37,540 nt of DNA, from the NCBI GenBank assembly GCA_964484465.1, contig CAZAFL010000029.1, forward strand, positions 1 to 37,540. The letters are read 5' to 3'. This stretch comes from CAZAFL01 sp964484465. GTDB taxonomy: Bacteria > Bacteroidota > Ignavibacteria > UBA10030 > SZUA-254. The translations under genes were made by a program, and so were the position numbers. The notes beneath the pieces are model-generated. The model was not told where the DNA came from and did not search any database. It worked only from the letters and a program-made list of their open reading frames with translations. Positions 7,388 to 14,791 of the stretch are shown one piece after another (position 1 is the first letter of the stretch; every line of letters begins with the position of its first letter).

Positions 7388-8368
7388 ATGAACCTCACCC
7401 ATTCAAATACGTTCGAACTCATCATAGTCGGAGCTGGCCCGGCCGGACTCGCTTGTGCAATCGAGGCGAAAAACGCCGGTCTGCATTACACGGTTGTTGA
7501 TAAGGGAAACATAGTCAACTCAATCCAGAATTTTCAGCGGAATATGTTTTTCTTTTCGACACCGGAATTGCTCGAAATCGGCAACGTGCCATTTATCATT
7601 TCGACAACAAGACCAACATCGCTCGATTGTGTCAACTATTACAGGAAAGTTTGCGAGGTACATCAGATCAATACGACGTTGCACGAACGCATTGAATCAG
7701 CAGTGCGTAAAAATGGTGACTTTAGCCTGAAGACATCCGCAAGTAACACATTAACGACACGATCTGTGGTGATAGCCACGGGCTATTACGATACGCCAAG
7801 CATGCTCGACGTAACCGGCGAAGATTTACCGTTTGTCTCACATTTCTACCGTGACCCGCTCCCGTTTTACAAACAAAGAGTTCTAATTGTCGGTGGAAAA
7901 AACTCTGCAGTCGAAGCCGCCCTCGACCTGTACCGCCACGGAGCGAAAGTGACTGTCGTACACAGAGGTCCCGCATTAAGCAGCGGAGTAAAATATTGGA
8001 TTCTTCCCGATTTCGAGAACCGTGTTACCGATGGCTCGATTACATTGATGTTGAATACCGTTGTGAAACAGTTCAAAACCGGGGCTGCCGTGCTCGAACA
8101 GAGAGGAAGTGAGCAATGGACAGAAGAGTTCGATTACGTCTTTGTTCTCATCGGGTATCGACCGGATGTCAGATTTCTTCAGAAGGTCGGGATTGAGATA
8201 AATTCTGAATCGCTTGCCCCGATGCACAATCCTGAAACATTTGAAACAAATATTGTCAACATGTTTGTAGCAGGCGGTATGGTTGGGGGGAAATACAATA
8301 ACAAGATATTTATCGAAAACGGGAGAGAACATGGAAAAAGAATTATCGAGGCATTGCGAAGCCGGTAG
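7388..8368 (+). CDS. YpdA/Bdr-family FAD-NAD(P) disulfide oxidoreductase
   Basis: This 326-residue cytosolic flavoprotein is related to thioredoxin reductase. The FAD-binding Rossmann motif G15-A-G17-P-A-G20 is at the N-terminus and the NAD(P)H motif G169-G-K-N-S-A is central. The protein lacks the C-x2-C pair of thioredoxin reductases. The layout, with a K-G-N-I-V-N-S-I motif and N-x-F-F-F-S-T-P-E-L, matches YpdA, the putative bacillithiol disulfide reductase. Staphylococcal YpdA uses a Cys in its first motif (G-P-C-G); here that position is Ala19 and the nearest Cys is Cys23. I start at the ATG at 7388, because the upstream in-frame extension overlaps the probable terminator. The gene appears monocistronic, with a strong terminator after it. 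Confidence 0.85.
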   Translation: MNLTHSNTFELIIVGAGPAGLACAIEAKNAGLHYTVVDKGNIVNSIQNFQRNMFFFSTPELLEIGNVPFIISTTRPTSLDCVNYYRKVCEVHQINTTLHERIESAVRKNGDFSLKTSASNTLTTRSVVIATGYYDTPSMLDVTGEDLPFVSHFYRDPLPFYKQRVLIVGGKNSAVEAALDLYRHGAKVTVVHRGPALSSGVKYWILPDFENRVTDGSITLMLNTVVKQFKTGAAVLEQRGSEQWTEEFDYVFVLIGYRPDVRFLQKVGIEINSESLAPMHNPETFETNIVNMFVAGGMVGGKYNNKIFIENGREHGKRIIEALRSR

Positions 8369-8395
8369 ATCGTGCATTTCGGTCACGCTCTCCTC

Positions 8396-8428
8396 AGGCA
8401 ATCGTAATTTATCGGGATTGCCTTTTTT
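8396..8428 (+). terminator. Intrinsic terminator after the YpdA-like gene
   Basis: AGGCAATC (8396-8403) and GATTGCCT (8416-8423) form a perfect eight-pair stem with a 12-base loop. T8423-T8428 follow. Confidence 0.85.
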
Positions 8429-8490
8429 ATTGTTTTTTGATATGTTAAAACGCAACATTGTATCTTGTCAATCAATGAATTGAGCGTCGA

Positions 8491-8904
8491 ATGCGATTTC
8501 TCACAGAATACCTTTGGTTTAACACAGAGAATAAAAGAGAATACATTAATATCACAAATACCATATCCCGGATTGTCGCTCAAAGTCAAGTGAAGGAAGG
8601 ATATGTACTTGTCTCGGCGATGCATATCACCGCCGGGGTGTATGTGAACGACGCCGAAGACGGACTTATCGAGGATATTGACGAATGGCTTGAAAAGCTT
8701 GCTCCGTTTAATCTCAAGTATCGTCATCATCATACCGGCGAAACGAACGGAGACGCACATCTCAAAAGCTTGCTTGTCCATCACGAAGTCATCGTTCCTA
8801 TTACAGCGGGCAAATTGGATTTTGGACCGTGGCAGCAAATCTACTACGCTGAATTCGATGGTCAACGGAGAAAAAGGGTTATTGTAAAAGTTATGGGAGA
8901 ATAA
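8491..8904 (+). CDS. YjbQ family protein (UPF0047)
   Basis: This 137-residue protein has the complete YjbQ signature: H79-H-H-T-G-E-T-N-G-D-A-H-L near the middle, then a V-I-V-P-I-T-x-G-K-L-D-F-G-x-W-Q stretch and an E-F-D-G-x-R-x-[KR] ending. YjbQ proteins are small trimeric beta proteins. Family members are often labelled secondary thiamine-phosphate synthase because they can replace ThiE when overproduced, but their physiological role is unsettled. The gene ends three bases before the GWxTD gene, so both are probably in one transcript. No clear ribosome site precedes the ATG. Confidence 0.93.
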   Translation: MRFLTEYLWFNTENKREYINITNTISRIVAQSQVKEGYVLVSAMHITAGVYVNDAEDGLIEDIDEWLEKLAPFNLKYRHHHTGETNGDAHLKSLLVHHEVIVPITAGKLDFGPWQQIYYAEFDGQRRKRVIVKVMGE

Positions 8905-8907
8905 CCG

Positions 8908-10299
8908 ATGAAAAAAAGCATCCTGCTGATTATCCTGATGATTGCGGCAACCCTCTCAGGGAAGTGTGGGACCGTGAAAGGCAAGGGTGTGTTTCAGATT
9001 GATGTGGATGTTGCCACCTTCTCCGGCAATGAAACACAAAATTATATTGAAATTTATTACGGAGTTCGTGAGAGTATTCTTTCATATAAAGTCGATTCCA
9101 GCAGGTTTGTCGGAGCAGCGAATTTGAAGATCGAAGTAAGGAACGACACGGCGGTTGTTGCAAAGAAAGAGTGGACCGTGCCGCACATCATCGAGGATAC
9201 TTCACGTCTCGGTAAAGGACAAACGATGATGGGACTCGAAACTTTCGGTTTACCTGTGGGACGTTATACGCTGAGTGCCGCAGCATACGACGTTTATAAT
9301 CCTGAGCGAAGGGATACACTTGTACTTCCTCTTGTCGTAAAACCATATTCTTCAGGAAAGGAAACTCTGAGTGATATTGAATTGTGTACATCGATAGAAT
9401 CCTCATCGAATAAACAATCGATGTTTTATAAGAATACACTTGAAGTTATCCCGAACGCGAGCAGGCTCTACGGTGTTGGAGTTCCCATTCTCTATTACTA
9501 TCTCGAAGCCTATAATTTAAGATCTACCGACAATAAACATCCCCTTGTAATCCGTTCCGCTGTTGTTGATGCGCTCGGAAAAGAAGTCATTACCCATGAC
9601 AAATCGAAACCACGCACACTCAACTCCAGCGTTGAAGTCGGCACGGTAAATGTTACTAGCCTTCGTGGCGGGACGTACTTTCTTCGCCTGTCATTGCTGG
9701 ATTCGGGAAATATCACTCTGACATCGTCATTCAAAAAATTCTTCGTCTATAAACCCCAGGCGATAGCCGAAGCTCCGGGAACCCTATTGGCAGGAGATTT
9801 TACGAGCAGTGAGTATGCTGTCATGAGTGATTCCGAGCTTAATGAGGAGTTTTCCCATGTCCGATACATTTCCAACGATATAGAACGAAATCAGTATGAT
9901 CAATTGAGCGGTACTGACGCGAAACGCAAATTTCTCTACGAGTTTTGGCGTCGTCGCGCACCAGACCCTCTGGTGACCGAAAATTCAGTTAAAGAAGATT
10001 ATAAAAAACGTGTTACCGAAGCGAACCGGGACTTCACACGTGCTGGCAGGGAAGGCTGGAAGACGGAGCAGGGTCGTATTCATATTCTGTATGGCTCTCC
10101 GGATGAAACAGAACGATTCCCGAGCTCGTCGCAAAGCAATCCGTATGAGATCTGGCATTACAATAATATTCAGGGAGGTGTTATTTTCGTCTTCGTCGAC
10201 CGCACAGACCTTGGGGATTATGTCCTTGTCCATTCGACGCACCGCGATGAAATTCACGATGAGAATTGGTTCGAGGAATACACGCAGAAAATCCATTGA
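8908..10299 (+). CDS. GWxTD-domain secreted protein
   Basis: This 463-residue protein has an N-terminal signal sequence (basic M-K-K-S followed by a hydrophobic run to about residue 17). The middle is beta-rich. The C-terminal domain (about residues 320-463) is the GWxTD domain, with its hallmark at G383-W-K-T-E387 followed by G-R-I-H-I-L-Y-G-x-P-D-E. The last family position is Glu rather than Asp. The upstream F-W-R-R-R-x-P-D-P pattern and the downstream Y-E-I-W-H-Y segment are also typical. The function is unknown, and the domain is largely confined to Bacteroidota/Chlorobiota-type and acidobacterial genomes. It sits directly before LPS acyltransferase and glycosyltransferase genes, which hints at an envelope role. 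Confidence 0.88.
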   Translation: MKKSILLIILMIAATLSGKCGTVKGKGVFQIDVDVATFSGNETQNYIEIYYGVRESILSYKVDSSRFVGAANLKIEVRNDTAVVAKKEWTVPHIIEDTSRLGKGQTMMGLETFGLPVGRYTLSAAAYDVYNPERRDTLVLPLVVKPYSSGKETLSDIELCTSIESSSNKQSMFYKNTLEVIPNASRLYGVGVPILYYYLEAYNLRSTDNKHPLVIRSAVVDALGKEVITHDKSKPRTLNSSVEVGTVNVTSLRGGTYFLRLSLLDSGNITLTSSFKKFFVYKPQAIAEAPGTLLAGDFTSSEYAVMSDSELNEEFSHVRYISNDIERNQYDQLSGTDAKRKFLYEFWRRRAPDPLVTENSVKEDYKKRVTEANRDFTRAGREGWKTEQGRIHILYGSPDETERFPSSSQSNPYEIWHYNNIQGGVIFVFVDRTDLGDYVLVHSTHRDEIHDENWFEEYTQKIH

Positions 10300-10309
10300 A
10301 TGATGGTTC

Positions 10310-11215
10310 ATGAGGGAACGTATTGAGTTTACTTTCTTTCAATGTCTTAAGTGGCTCGTTCTTCTCTTACCCCTGAAGTCGGCACAACGGCTGGGATGGT
10401 ACTTCGGCAGTGCTGCATATTATATCATGAAGCGAAGACGCAATATTGCCCTCGACAACCTTCGTCATGCCTTCCCGGAAAAATCTGACGCCTCGCTCAT
10501 CAAAATTACCAAAGGCGTGTTTCGTAATTACGGCGTCACGCTTGTTGAATTGCTGTGGTTCCCCAACCTCACAGCGGAAAGTATCAACGACCTTCTTACG
10601 GTAAATAATGTAGAATTGCTCAGGGATGCATACACAAAGGGGAAGGGGGTTGTTGTTCTTGCCGGTCATTTTGGAAACTGGGAGCTTATCGCCCTCGGGG
10701 CAGCCTGTATCAGCCAACTCCAATTTACGATTATCGTCCAGACTCAAAGCAACTCGCGCGTTGACGCCGTCATTAATCGTCACCGCTGCCTGTTTGGTAA
10801 TAAAGTTGTTCCCATGGGAATGTCGGTGCGGGAAATTATCAGGACGTTGAGCGAGGGCGGCATTATCGCAATGGCGCCTGATCAAAGCGGACCTGCGGAG
10901 GGTGTGTTTGTCAATTTTTTTGGAAGGACTGTAGCAACACACCAGGGCCCGGCGTCGTTTGTTTTGCGAAGCGGTGCCCCTCTCATTATGGGTTTTATTA
11001 TTCGCAAAAAGGACATGACGTATGAAGTTGTTATGGAAGAGATTGCTACCTCCGACCTGAAAGAATATAACGAAGAAAACATTTTGGAACTCACCCGGCG
11101 ACATACTTCCCTCCTGGAATCGTATGTCCGGCGTTATCCCGACCACTGGCTCTGGTTGCACCGTCGCTGGAAACATATACGTGAGGATATTCATACCGAG
11201 CAGCAAACCGCATAA
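10310..11215 (+). CDS. LpxL/HtrB-type lysophospholipid (lipid A) acyltransferase
   Basis: This 301-residue inner-membrane-associated acyltransferase has an N-terminal hydrophobic segment (about 14-22). The catalytic H-x4-E motif is H120-F-G-N-W-E125. A downstream block of basic residues plus G-P-A-x-F-x-L-R-[ST]-G-A-P and the C-terminal P-x-x-W-x-W-x-H-R-R-W are characteristic of the LpxL/LpxM family, which adds secondary acyl chains to lipid A. The neighbouring GT9 gene starts seven bases after its stop, consistent with an LPS assembly operon. The exact acyl donor and position cannot be read from the sequence. Confidence 0.92.
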   Translation: MRERIEFTFFQCLKWLVLLLPLKSAQRLGWYFGSAAYYIMKRRRNIALDNLRHAFPEKSDASLIKITKGVFRNYGVTLVELLWFPNLTAESINDLLTVNNVELLRDAYTKGKGVVVLAGHFGNWELIALGAACISQLQFTIIVQTQSNSRVDAVINRHRCLFGNKVVPMGMSVREIIRTLSEGGIIAMAPDQSGPAEGVFVNFFGRTVATHQGPASFVLRSGAPLIMGFIIRKKDMTYEVVMEEIATSDLKEYNEENILELTRRHTSLLESYVRRYPDHWLWLHRRWKHIREDIHTEQQTA

Positions 11216-11221
11216 CGACAG

Positions 11222-12274
11222 GTGGCAGAATCCCAAAATATCCTTGTTATACAGACAGCGTTCCTAGGCGATGTTATTCTTACATTACCTCTTGTTCAGG
11301 CTGTGAAGAAATACCTCCCTTCGTCACGAATAACGTTTGTTGTTGTCCCCCGGGCTGCAGAACTGCTTGCGCATCACCCTTCGATCGATGAAGTCCTTGT
11401 TTTTGATAAACGGGGAACAGATAAAGGCGTAAAAGGTCTTTTGAGAATGGCGATGACAGTGAAGAAGCGGAAGTTCGACACCGCTTTTATTCCCCACAGG
11501 TCGCTGAGGAGTGCGATGCTTGCGTTCATGGGAAAGATCGCACAACGGATCGGCTTCGATAAAGGTGCCGGGAGGTTTCTCCTTACTCATGTGGTCAATT
11601 ATGAACCTTCGTTGCATGAGATCCGCCGTAATCTTCGTTTGATAGAGGCAATTGACGCCGATTCCAATAGTGAAATATTCCCGTTGCTGTACCCGTCAGA
11701 CGATGATCGCAGCGGAGTGGATCGGTTGTTAGCTATAAATACCGTTCGCAGGGAGATGACACTCGTTGGCATTGCTCCGGGGACGGTGTGGAAGACAAAA
11801 CAATGGCCTCCAGAACGATATATTGAGCTTGTGGAAAAGCTTACTTCGAAAGGTTGTGGTATCGCCCTTATTGGGGGGAAGGAAGACGCTGAGCTTTGCC
11901 AGAGAATTGCTCAAAGCCCATCCCGGAGGGCAATTGTCGTTGCAGCAGGAAAACTGAGTCTGCTTCAGTCTGCCGAGTTGATTCGCCGGTGTCGTGTATT
12001 GGTATGCAATGACAGCGCGCCAATGCATCTTGCCGGCGCTGTCCGCACGCCCGTCGTTGCACTCTTTGGCGCAACGGTCCCGGAATTCGGTTTTGCACCA
12101 TTCGGCGACTCAGATATTATTATGGAGACAAAGGGTTTGAAGTGCCGCCCGTGCAGTATTCATGGAGGAGACGTTTGCCCGATTCGCACATTTGAATGTA
12201 TGATGAATATTTCTTCCGACGCCGTCTATAAAAAAGTATTGCAGATAATAGAAAAACCTCATACCGTAGGATAA
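11222..12274 (+). CDS. Glycosyltransferase family 9 (LPS heptosyltransferase-like)
   Basis: This 350-residue cytosolic GT-B enzyme starts at GTG. The N-terminal I-L-V-I-Q-T-A-F-L-G-D-V-I-L-T-x-P motif, the central G-I-A-P-G-x-x-W-x-T-K-x-W-P sugar-nucleotide segment and the C-terminal C-N-D-S-A-P-M-H-L-A block followed by a V-A-L-F-G turn all match heptosyltransferases of the WaaC/WaaF/RfaF type. These add heptose from ADP-heptose to the inner core of LPS. A Cys-rich C-x2-C-x7-C-P segment near residue 305-320 is common in bacterial WaaF-like proteins. The gene lies in tandem with the acyltransferase. The actual sugar is inferred from the family only. Confidence 0.9.
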   Translation: MAESQNILVIQTAFLGDVILTLPLVQAVKKYLPSSRITFVVVPRAAELLAHHPSIDEVLVFDKRGTDKGVKGLLRMAMTVKKRKFDTAFIPHRSLRSAMLAFMGKIAQRIGFDKGAGRFLLTHVVNYEPSLHEIRRNLRLIEAIDADSNSEIFPLLYPSDDDRSGVDRLLAINTVRREMTLVGIAPGTVWKTKQWPPERYIELVEKLTSKGCGIALIGGKEDAELCQRIAQSPSRRAIVVAAGKLSLLQSAELIRRCRVLVCNDSAPMHLAGAVRTPVVALFGATVPEFGFAPFGDSDIIMETKGLKCRPCSIHGGDVCPIRTFECMMNISSDAVYKKVLQIIEKPHTVG

Positions 12275-12277
12275 TTT

Positions 12278-12928
12278 TTGCAGCGCGTGGGTACAATCGT
12301 CCAATTACATCCGGAAAGAATTTCTCAAAGTGTCGTTCAACAGGCGGCAAAGGTAATTTTAGAGGGAGGTGTGCTGCTGTACCCGACTGAGACAATTTAT
12401 GGTTTTGGGTGTAATCCTTTTGATGAGTCGGCGGTGCGAAGGATATTTAAGTTAAAAGGACGATCGGAGACGAAGCCTGTGCTCGTCCTTGTGAGCAATA
12501 GGGTAATGTTGAAGGAACTGGTGTCTGATATTCCCCCGGCTGCGAAAAAACTCATAAAACAATTTTGGCCCGGTCCCTTGACACTAATTTTTGAGGCGCG
12601 CAAACACGTTCCTTCGTTGTTAACTGCTGGAACCGGAAACATCGGCGTGCGTATTCCCGGAAGTAATTTTTGTCTGAAGTTATTGAAGCAATCCTGTGCA
12701 CCGCTTGTGTCGACGAGCGCTAACAAGTCCGGCGTCAATGCTGTTATGACAATTAATGAATTGAAGAAAACATTTTCGGATCACGTTGACATGGTCATTG
12801 ATGCGGGGAATTTAATGCCTTCTATGCCCTCAACTGTAGCTGATGTTTCAACGGGAGAGTTGACCATCCTGCGGCAGGGAGCAATCAGCGAGAAAAAAAT
12901 CAGGCGATGTATTTCCAGGTATAAATAA
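12278..12928 (+). CDS. tsaC: L-threonylcarbamoyladenylate synthase (TsaC/Sua5, YrdC domain)
   Basis: This 216-residue single YrdC-domain protein makes threonylcarbamoyl-AMP from threonine, bicarbonate and ATP for the t6A37 modification of ANN-decoding tRNAs. Motifs seen are Y35-P-T-E-T-x-Y-G, the K-x2-K-G-R segment at 58-62 with K-P-x-L-V-L after it, and S145-T-S-A-N. The length fits TsaC-type proteins without the extra Sua5 domain. I use the TTG at 12278, because TAGGA lies six bases upstream. A GTG three codons later is an alternative. It is the last gene of the run that begins at yjbQ, closed by a strong terminator. Confidence 0.92.
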   Translation: MQRVGTIVQLHPERISQSVVQQAAKVILEGGVLLYPTETIYGFGCNPFDESAVRRIFKLKGRSETKPVLVLVSNRVMLKELVSDIPPAAKKLIKQFWPGPLTLIFEARKHVPSLLTAGTGNIGVRIPGSNFCLKLLKQSCAPLVSTSANKSGVNAVMTINELKKTFSDHVDMVIDAGNLMPSMPSTVADVSTGELTILRQGAISEKKIRRCISRYK

Positions 12929-12930
12929 GA

Positions 12931-12959
12931 AACCTCAACTGGCAACAGTTGAGGTTTTC
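12931..12959 (+). terminator. Strong intrinsic terminator after tsaC
   Basis: AACCTCAACTG (12931-12941) and CAGTTGAGGTT (12946-12956) form a perfect 11-pair stem with a GCAA tetraloop. TTTTCT follows. It starts three bases after the tsaC stop. Confidence 0.95.
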
Positions 12960-13053
12960 TCTAATCCACCTACATCGGTGACACCTCCCCGAGGTACACT
13001 TCTGTATACTCATTCGTGACCCAAAAGTTGCAACCCTTTCAAGTACTATTATT

Positions 13054-13095
13054 TCTGCGATTCTCTGCGCCTTCTGCGTCTCTGTGTTTAATGAC
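13054..13095. repeat. Possible degenerate interspersed repeat
   Basis: This stretch reads as iterated short C-T-C-T-G-C-G-x-C/T units, giving a T-E-T-Q-K-A-Q-R-I-A-E-I-like peptide on the minus strand. That resembles a low-complexity intergenic repeat seen in many bacterial genomes. There is no coding evidence. An AT-rich hairpin with a T-run follows at 13104-13126 (ATTATT/AATAAT, loop GAGC), which may act as a weak terminator ahead of the lexA promoter. Confidence 0.35.
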
Positions 13096-13138
13096 TTCAA
13101 ATTATTATTGAGCAATAATCTTTTTTATAAAAAAAGAC

Positions 13139-13165
13139 TTGACAAAGAATGTGAAATTGTATAAA
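13139..13165 (+). promoter_or_regulatory. Predicted promoter of the lexA operon
   Basis: A consensus -35 TTGACA (13139-13144) is followed by TATAAA (13160-13165) after 15 bases, or by the poorer TAAATT with a 17-base spacer. The -10 region lies inside the palindrome at 13158-13175, as expected for a repressible promoter. Confidence 0.6.
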
Positions 13166-13187
13166 TTATTATACAGTATAAATAATT
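13158..13187 (+). promoter_or_regulatory. Candidate LexA operator
   Basis: TGTATAA (13158-13164) and TTATACA (13169-13175) are perfect inverted half-sites separated by four bases. A further GTATAAAT half-site begins at 13176, a direct repeat of that at 13159 with a 17-base period. The sites cover the -10 region of the promoter that drives the lexA homolog, the classical arrangement for LexA autorepression. The site differs from both the E. coli (CTGT-N8-ACAG) and Bacillus (GAAC-N4-GTTC) consensus. Binding by this LexA is inferred. Confidence 0.6.
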
Positions 13188-13206
13188 GCACTAAAATGAG
13201 GATATT

Positions 13207-13872
13207 ATGACATTTTCCGACTTAACCCCGAGCCAACTCAGGGTATTCAATTCCGTCAAAAAATATATAGAACAACACAGATACCCGCCAACGCTTCAGG
13301 AGATTGCAAAGGAGTTAAAGATTCAATTTAGTGCAGTTCGCATGCATTTGCTCTACATGGAAAAAAAGGGGGTGCTGCGGTATGTTCCAAAAGTATCACG
13401 GGGGATAGAGCTTTTGTACCGTAAACCTGAAGGTGTTCCTATTTACGGCAGTGCACCTGCCGGACATCCGTTCTCCTCACAGGAAAACATCGTCGATTCG
13501 TTTGAAGTGCAGCGGTATCTGTCATCTTCACGGGATGTGTTTGGCATATATGTGAGAGGAGACAGTATGAAAGGTGCCCAGCTTGCGAGCGGTGACCTGC
13601 TCTTTGTCGACCCGCACCGGGAGCCGCGCAACGGCGATATTGTTGTTGCTGCAGTCGAAAAGGAGCCGACAATCAAAAGATATTATCGCGAAGGAACGAA
13701 AGTCCTCCTCAAACCGGAAAACCCGAAATATTCCGATATCGAAATTATGATGTCTGATGATGGTTTTAGAATTTTCGGTGTCGTTGTAGGAATGGTTCGC
13801 GCACTCGACAAGAAAAAAATTGATGCATTGACGGAAGAACACAGATCGTTTTCAAAAATGATGCGCGCATGA
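13207..13872 (+). CDS. lexA: LexA-type repressor with autocleavage domain
   Basis: This 221-residue protein has the two LexA parts. An N-terminal winged helix-turn-helix (about 1-70) begins L-T-x-S-Q-L-R-V-F with P-P-T-L-Q-E-I-A as in LexA. A C-terminal S24 peptidase domain follows. The Ala85-Gly86 cleavage bond lies in P-A-G-H-P, and the catalytic pair is Ser120 (G-D-S-M) and Lys157 (T-I-K-R), so RecA-stimulated self-cleavage should work. Its own promoter carries a palindrome. The ATGA overlap with the next gene and the further overlaps place it at the head of an operon with a RecA-like protein and a family B polymerase. It may be the cell's main LexA or a dedicated one; the window cannot tell. 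Confidence 0.93.
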   Translation: MTFSDLTPSQLRVFNSVKKYIEQHRYPPTLQEIAKELKIQFSAVRMHLLYMEKKGVLRYVPKVSRGIELLYRKPEGVPIYGSAPAGHPFSSQENIVDSFEVQRYLSSSRDVFGIYVRGDSMKGAQLASGDLLFVDPHREPRNGDIVVAAVEKEPTIKRYYREGTKVLLKPENPKYSDIEIMMSDDGFRIFGVVVGMVRALDKKKIDALTEEHRSFSKMMRA

Positions 13873-14582
13873 ACACTGAGCGAAAATACACTGACACGGG
13901 GATATCCCCACGGGACGCTGAAGCGCTGGTTTGCCGGCTTCAACAACAACCGGCAAAAATCCATTTGCTCTGCGGTCATCCTTATGTTTTCACTGCGAGC
14001 CTCCTCGTCGGGGGCAAATTGAACCGACCGTTTGCGATCATCGACGGCGCGATGAGATTCAACAGTTACCATCTTGCAAAAATTGCAAAATTCTACGGCA
14101 CGTCTGCTAAAGCTCTCCTGCAGCGGGCACATCTGACGCGTTCGTTTACGGCGTTTCAGACGGAGGCGGCAATAACGACGAAACTTCCACGCTTTATTGA
14201 ACTGCGCCCCTGTCAGCTTGTGATCATTCTTGGCTTGCTCGATACATATTACGATGAGCAGATATCTCCTCGTGAATGTATCGGCAGTCTCGAGCGTATT
14301 TTTCAGCAATGCAGAAAACTAACGGCGCGGTACGTGCATGTTCTCATTGCCAATGTCGAAGTTTCCTCTCCTCCCGCAGGGAAGGAACGTCTGTTCACTA
14401 TGCTCTCTCAGGCATGTGACAATATAGTGTGTGTTCAACCCACCGAGCATGGATTTCGACCGCGCGAAGAAAGGAGCAAACCATTATGGGAAGGAACAAC
14501 GATACCTTTACCCTTATCATCGACAGGCACAAGGAGACCTGGGGTAAATTTCGAAGGGGCCTTCGAAAAGAAGATCAGATGA
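13869..14582 (+). CDS. RecA/Rad51-fold protein with degenerate P-loop (ImuA-like position)
   Basis: I recognise no named family, but the 237-residue protein reads as a Rad51/RadA-type core. A beta strand ending in D-G-A-M-R-F-N-S-Y-H-L-A-K-I-A-K-F-Y-G corresponds to the D-T-E-G-T-F-R-P-E-R segment, and R-S-F-T-A-F-Q-T-E follows. The Walker-B-like strand L-V-I-I-L-G-L-L-D-T-Y-Y-D is where V-I-D-S normally occurs. The P-loop position (C-G-H-P-Y-V-F-T-A-S) has no G-K-[ST], so ATP hydrolysis is doubtful. It overlaps lexA by four bases and the next gene by 97. Its last 30 residues, in the overlap, are low-complexity and may be shaped by the other frame. The context between LexA and a polymerase recalls ImuA in SOS mutagenesis operons. 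The function is inferred. Confidence 0.7.
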   Translation: MNTERKYTDTGISPRDAEALVCRLQQQPAKIHLLCGHPYVFTASLLVGGKLNRPFAIIDGAMRFNSYHLAKIAKFYGTSAKALLQRAHLTRSFTAFQTEAAITTKLPRFIELRPCQLVIILGLLDTYYDEQISPRECIGSLERIFQQCRKLTARYVHVLIANVEVSSPPAGKERLFTMLSQACDNIVCVQPTEHGFRPREERSKPLWEGTTIPLPLSSTGTRRPGVNFEGAFEKKIR

Positions 14583-14791
14583 TGTTTGATGAAATGTGGA
14601 GGGCGCCGAAACTTCATCTTGCGGCGGGCGCATACATTGCTGATGAAGAACCGCTGGAAACCATTTTTATGTGCATGCTGCTCGAACAGTATAAAATTAT
14701 ACGACGGCTCGTTTTCACGTTACAAATGTCAAAAAATATCGAACGCATTTCTCAGGTGCAGCAGGATGAAAATCAAAGGATGGCTATTTGA
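14486..14791 (+). CDS. Small conserved-looking protein of the LexA/PolB operon
   Basis: A 101-residue protein starts at the ATG at 14486, with AAAGGAG (about 14469-14475) ten bases upstream, which decides this start. The N-terminal third (D-T-F-T-L-I-I-D-R-H-K-E-T-W-x-K-F-R-R) is charged and amphipathic, and the rest is predicted helical. No known motif is seen. It overlaps the RecA-like gene by 97 bases at its 5' end and the polymerase gene by 26 at its 3' end, so the four proteins are probably made in a coupled way. The N-terminal strand resembles the final strand expected of the RecA-like fold. An old frameshift splitting one protein in two is therefore an alternative, but the strong ribosome site favours a real separate gene. 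Confidence 0.65.
   Translation: MGRNNDTFTLIIDRHKETWGKFRRGLRKEDQMMFDEMWRAPKLHLAAGAYIADEEPLETIFMCMLLEQYKIIRRLVFTLQMSKNIERISQVQQDENQRMAI

Noticed and set aside
10367..11236. A 289-codon open frame on the minus strand opposite the acyltransferase gene
   Set aside because: It lies antisense to a gene with clear family motifs, shows no domain, and its composition is what a shadow frame of that gene gives.
13104..13126. AT-rich hairpin with a T-run just upstream of the lexA promoter
   Set aside because: The stem is only six A-T pairs, and the strong terminator after tsaC already separates the transcripts. It is noted within the repeat entry and not called as a terminator.
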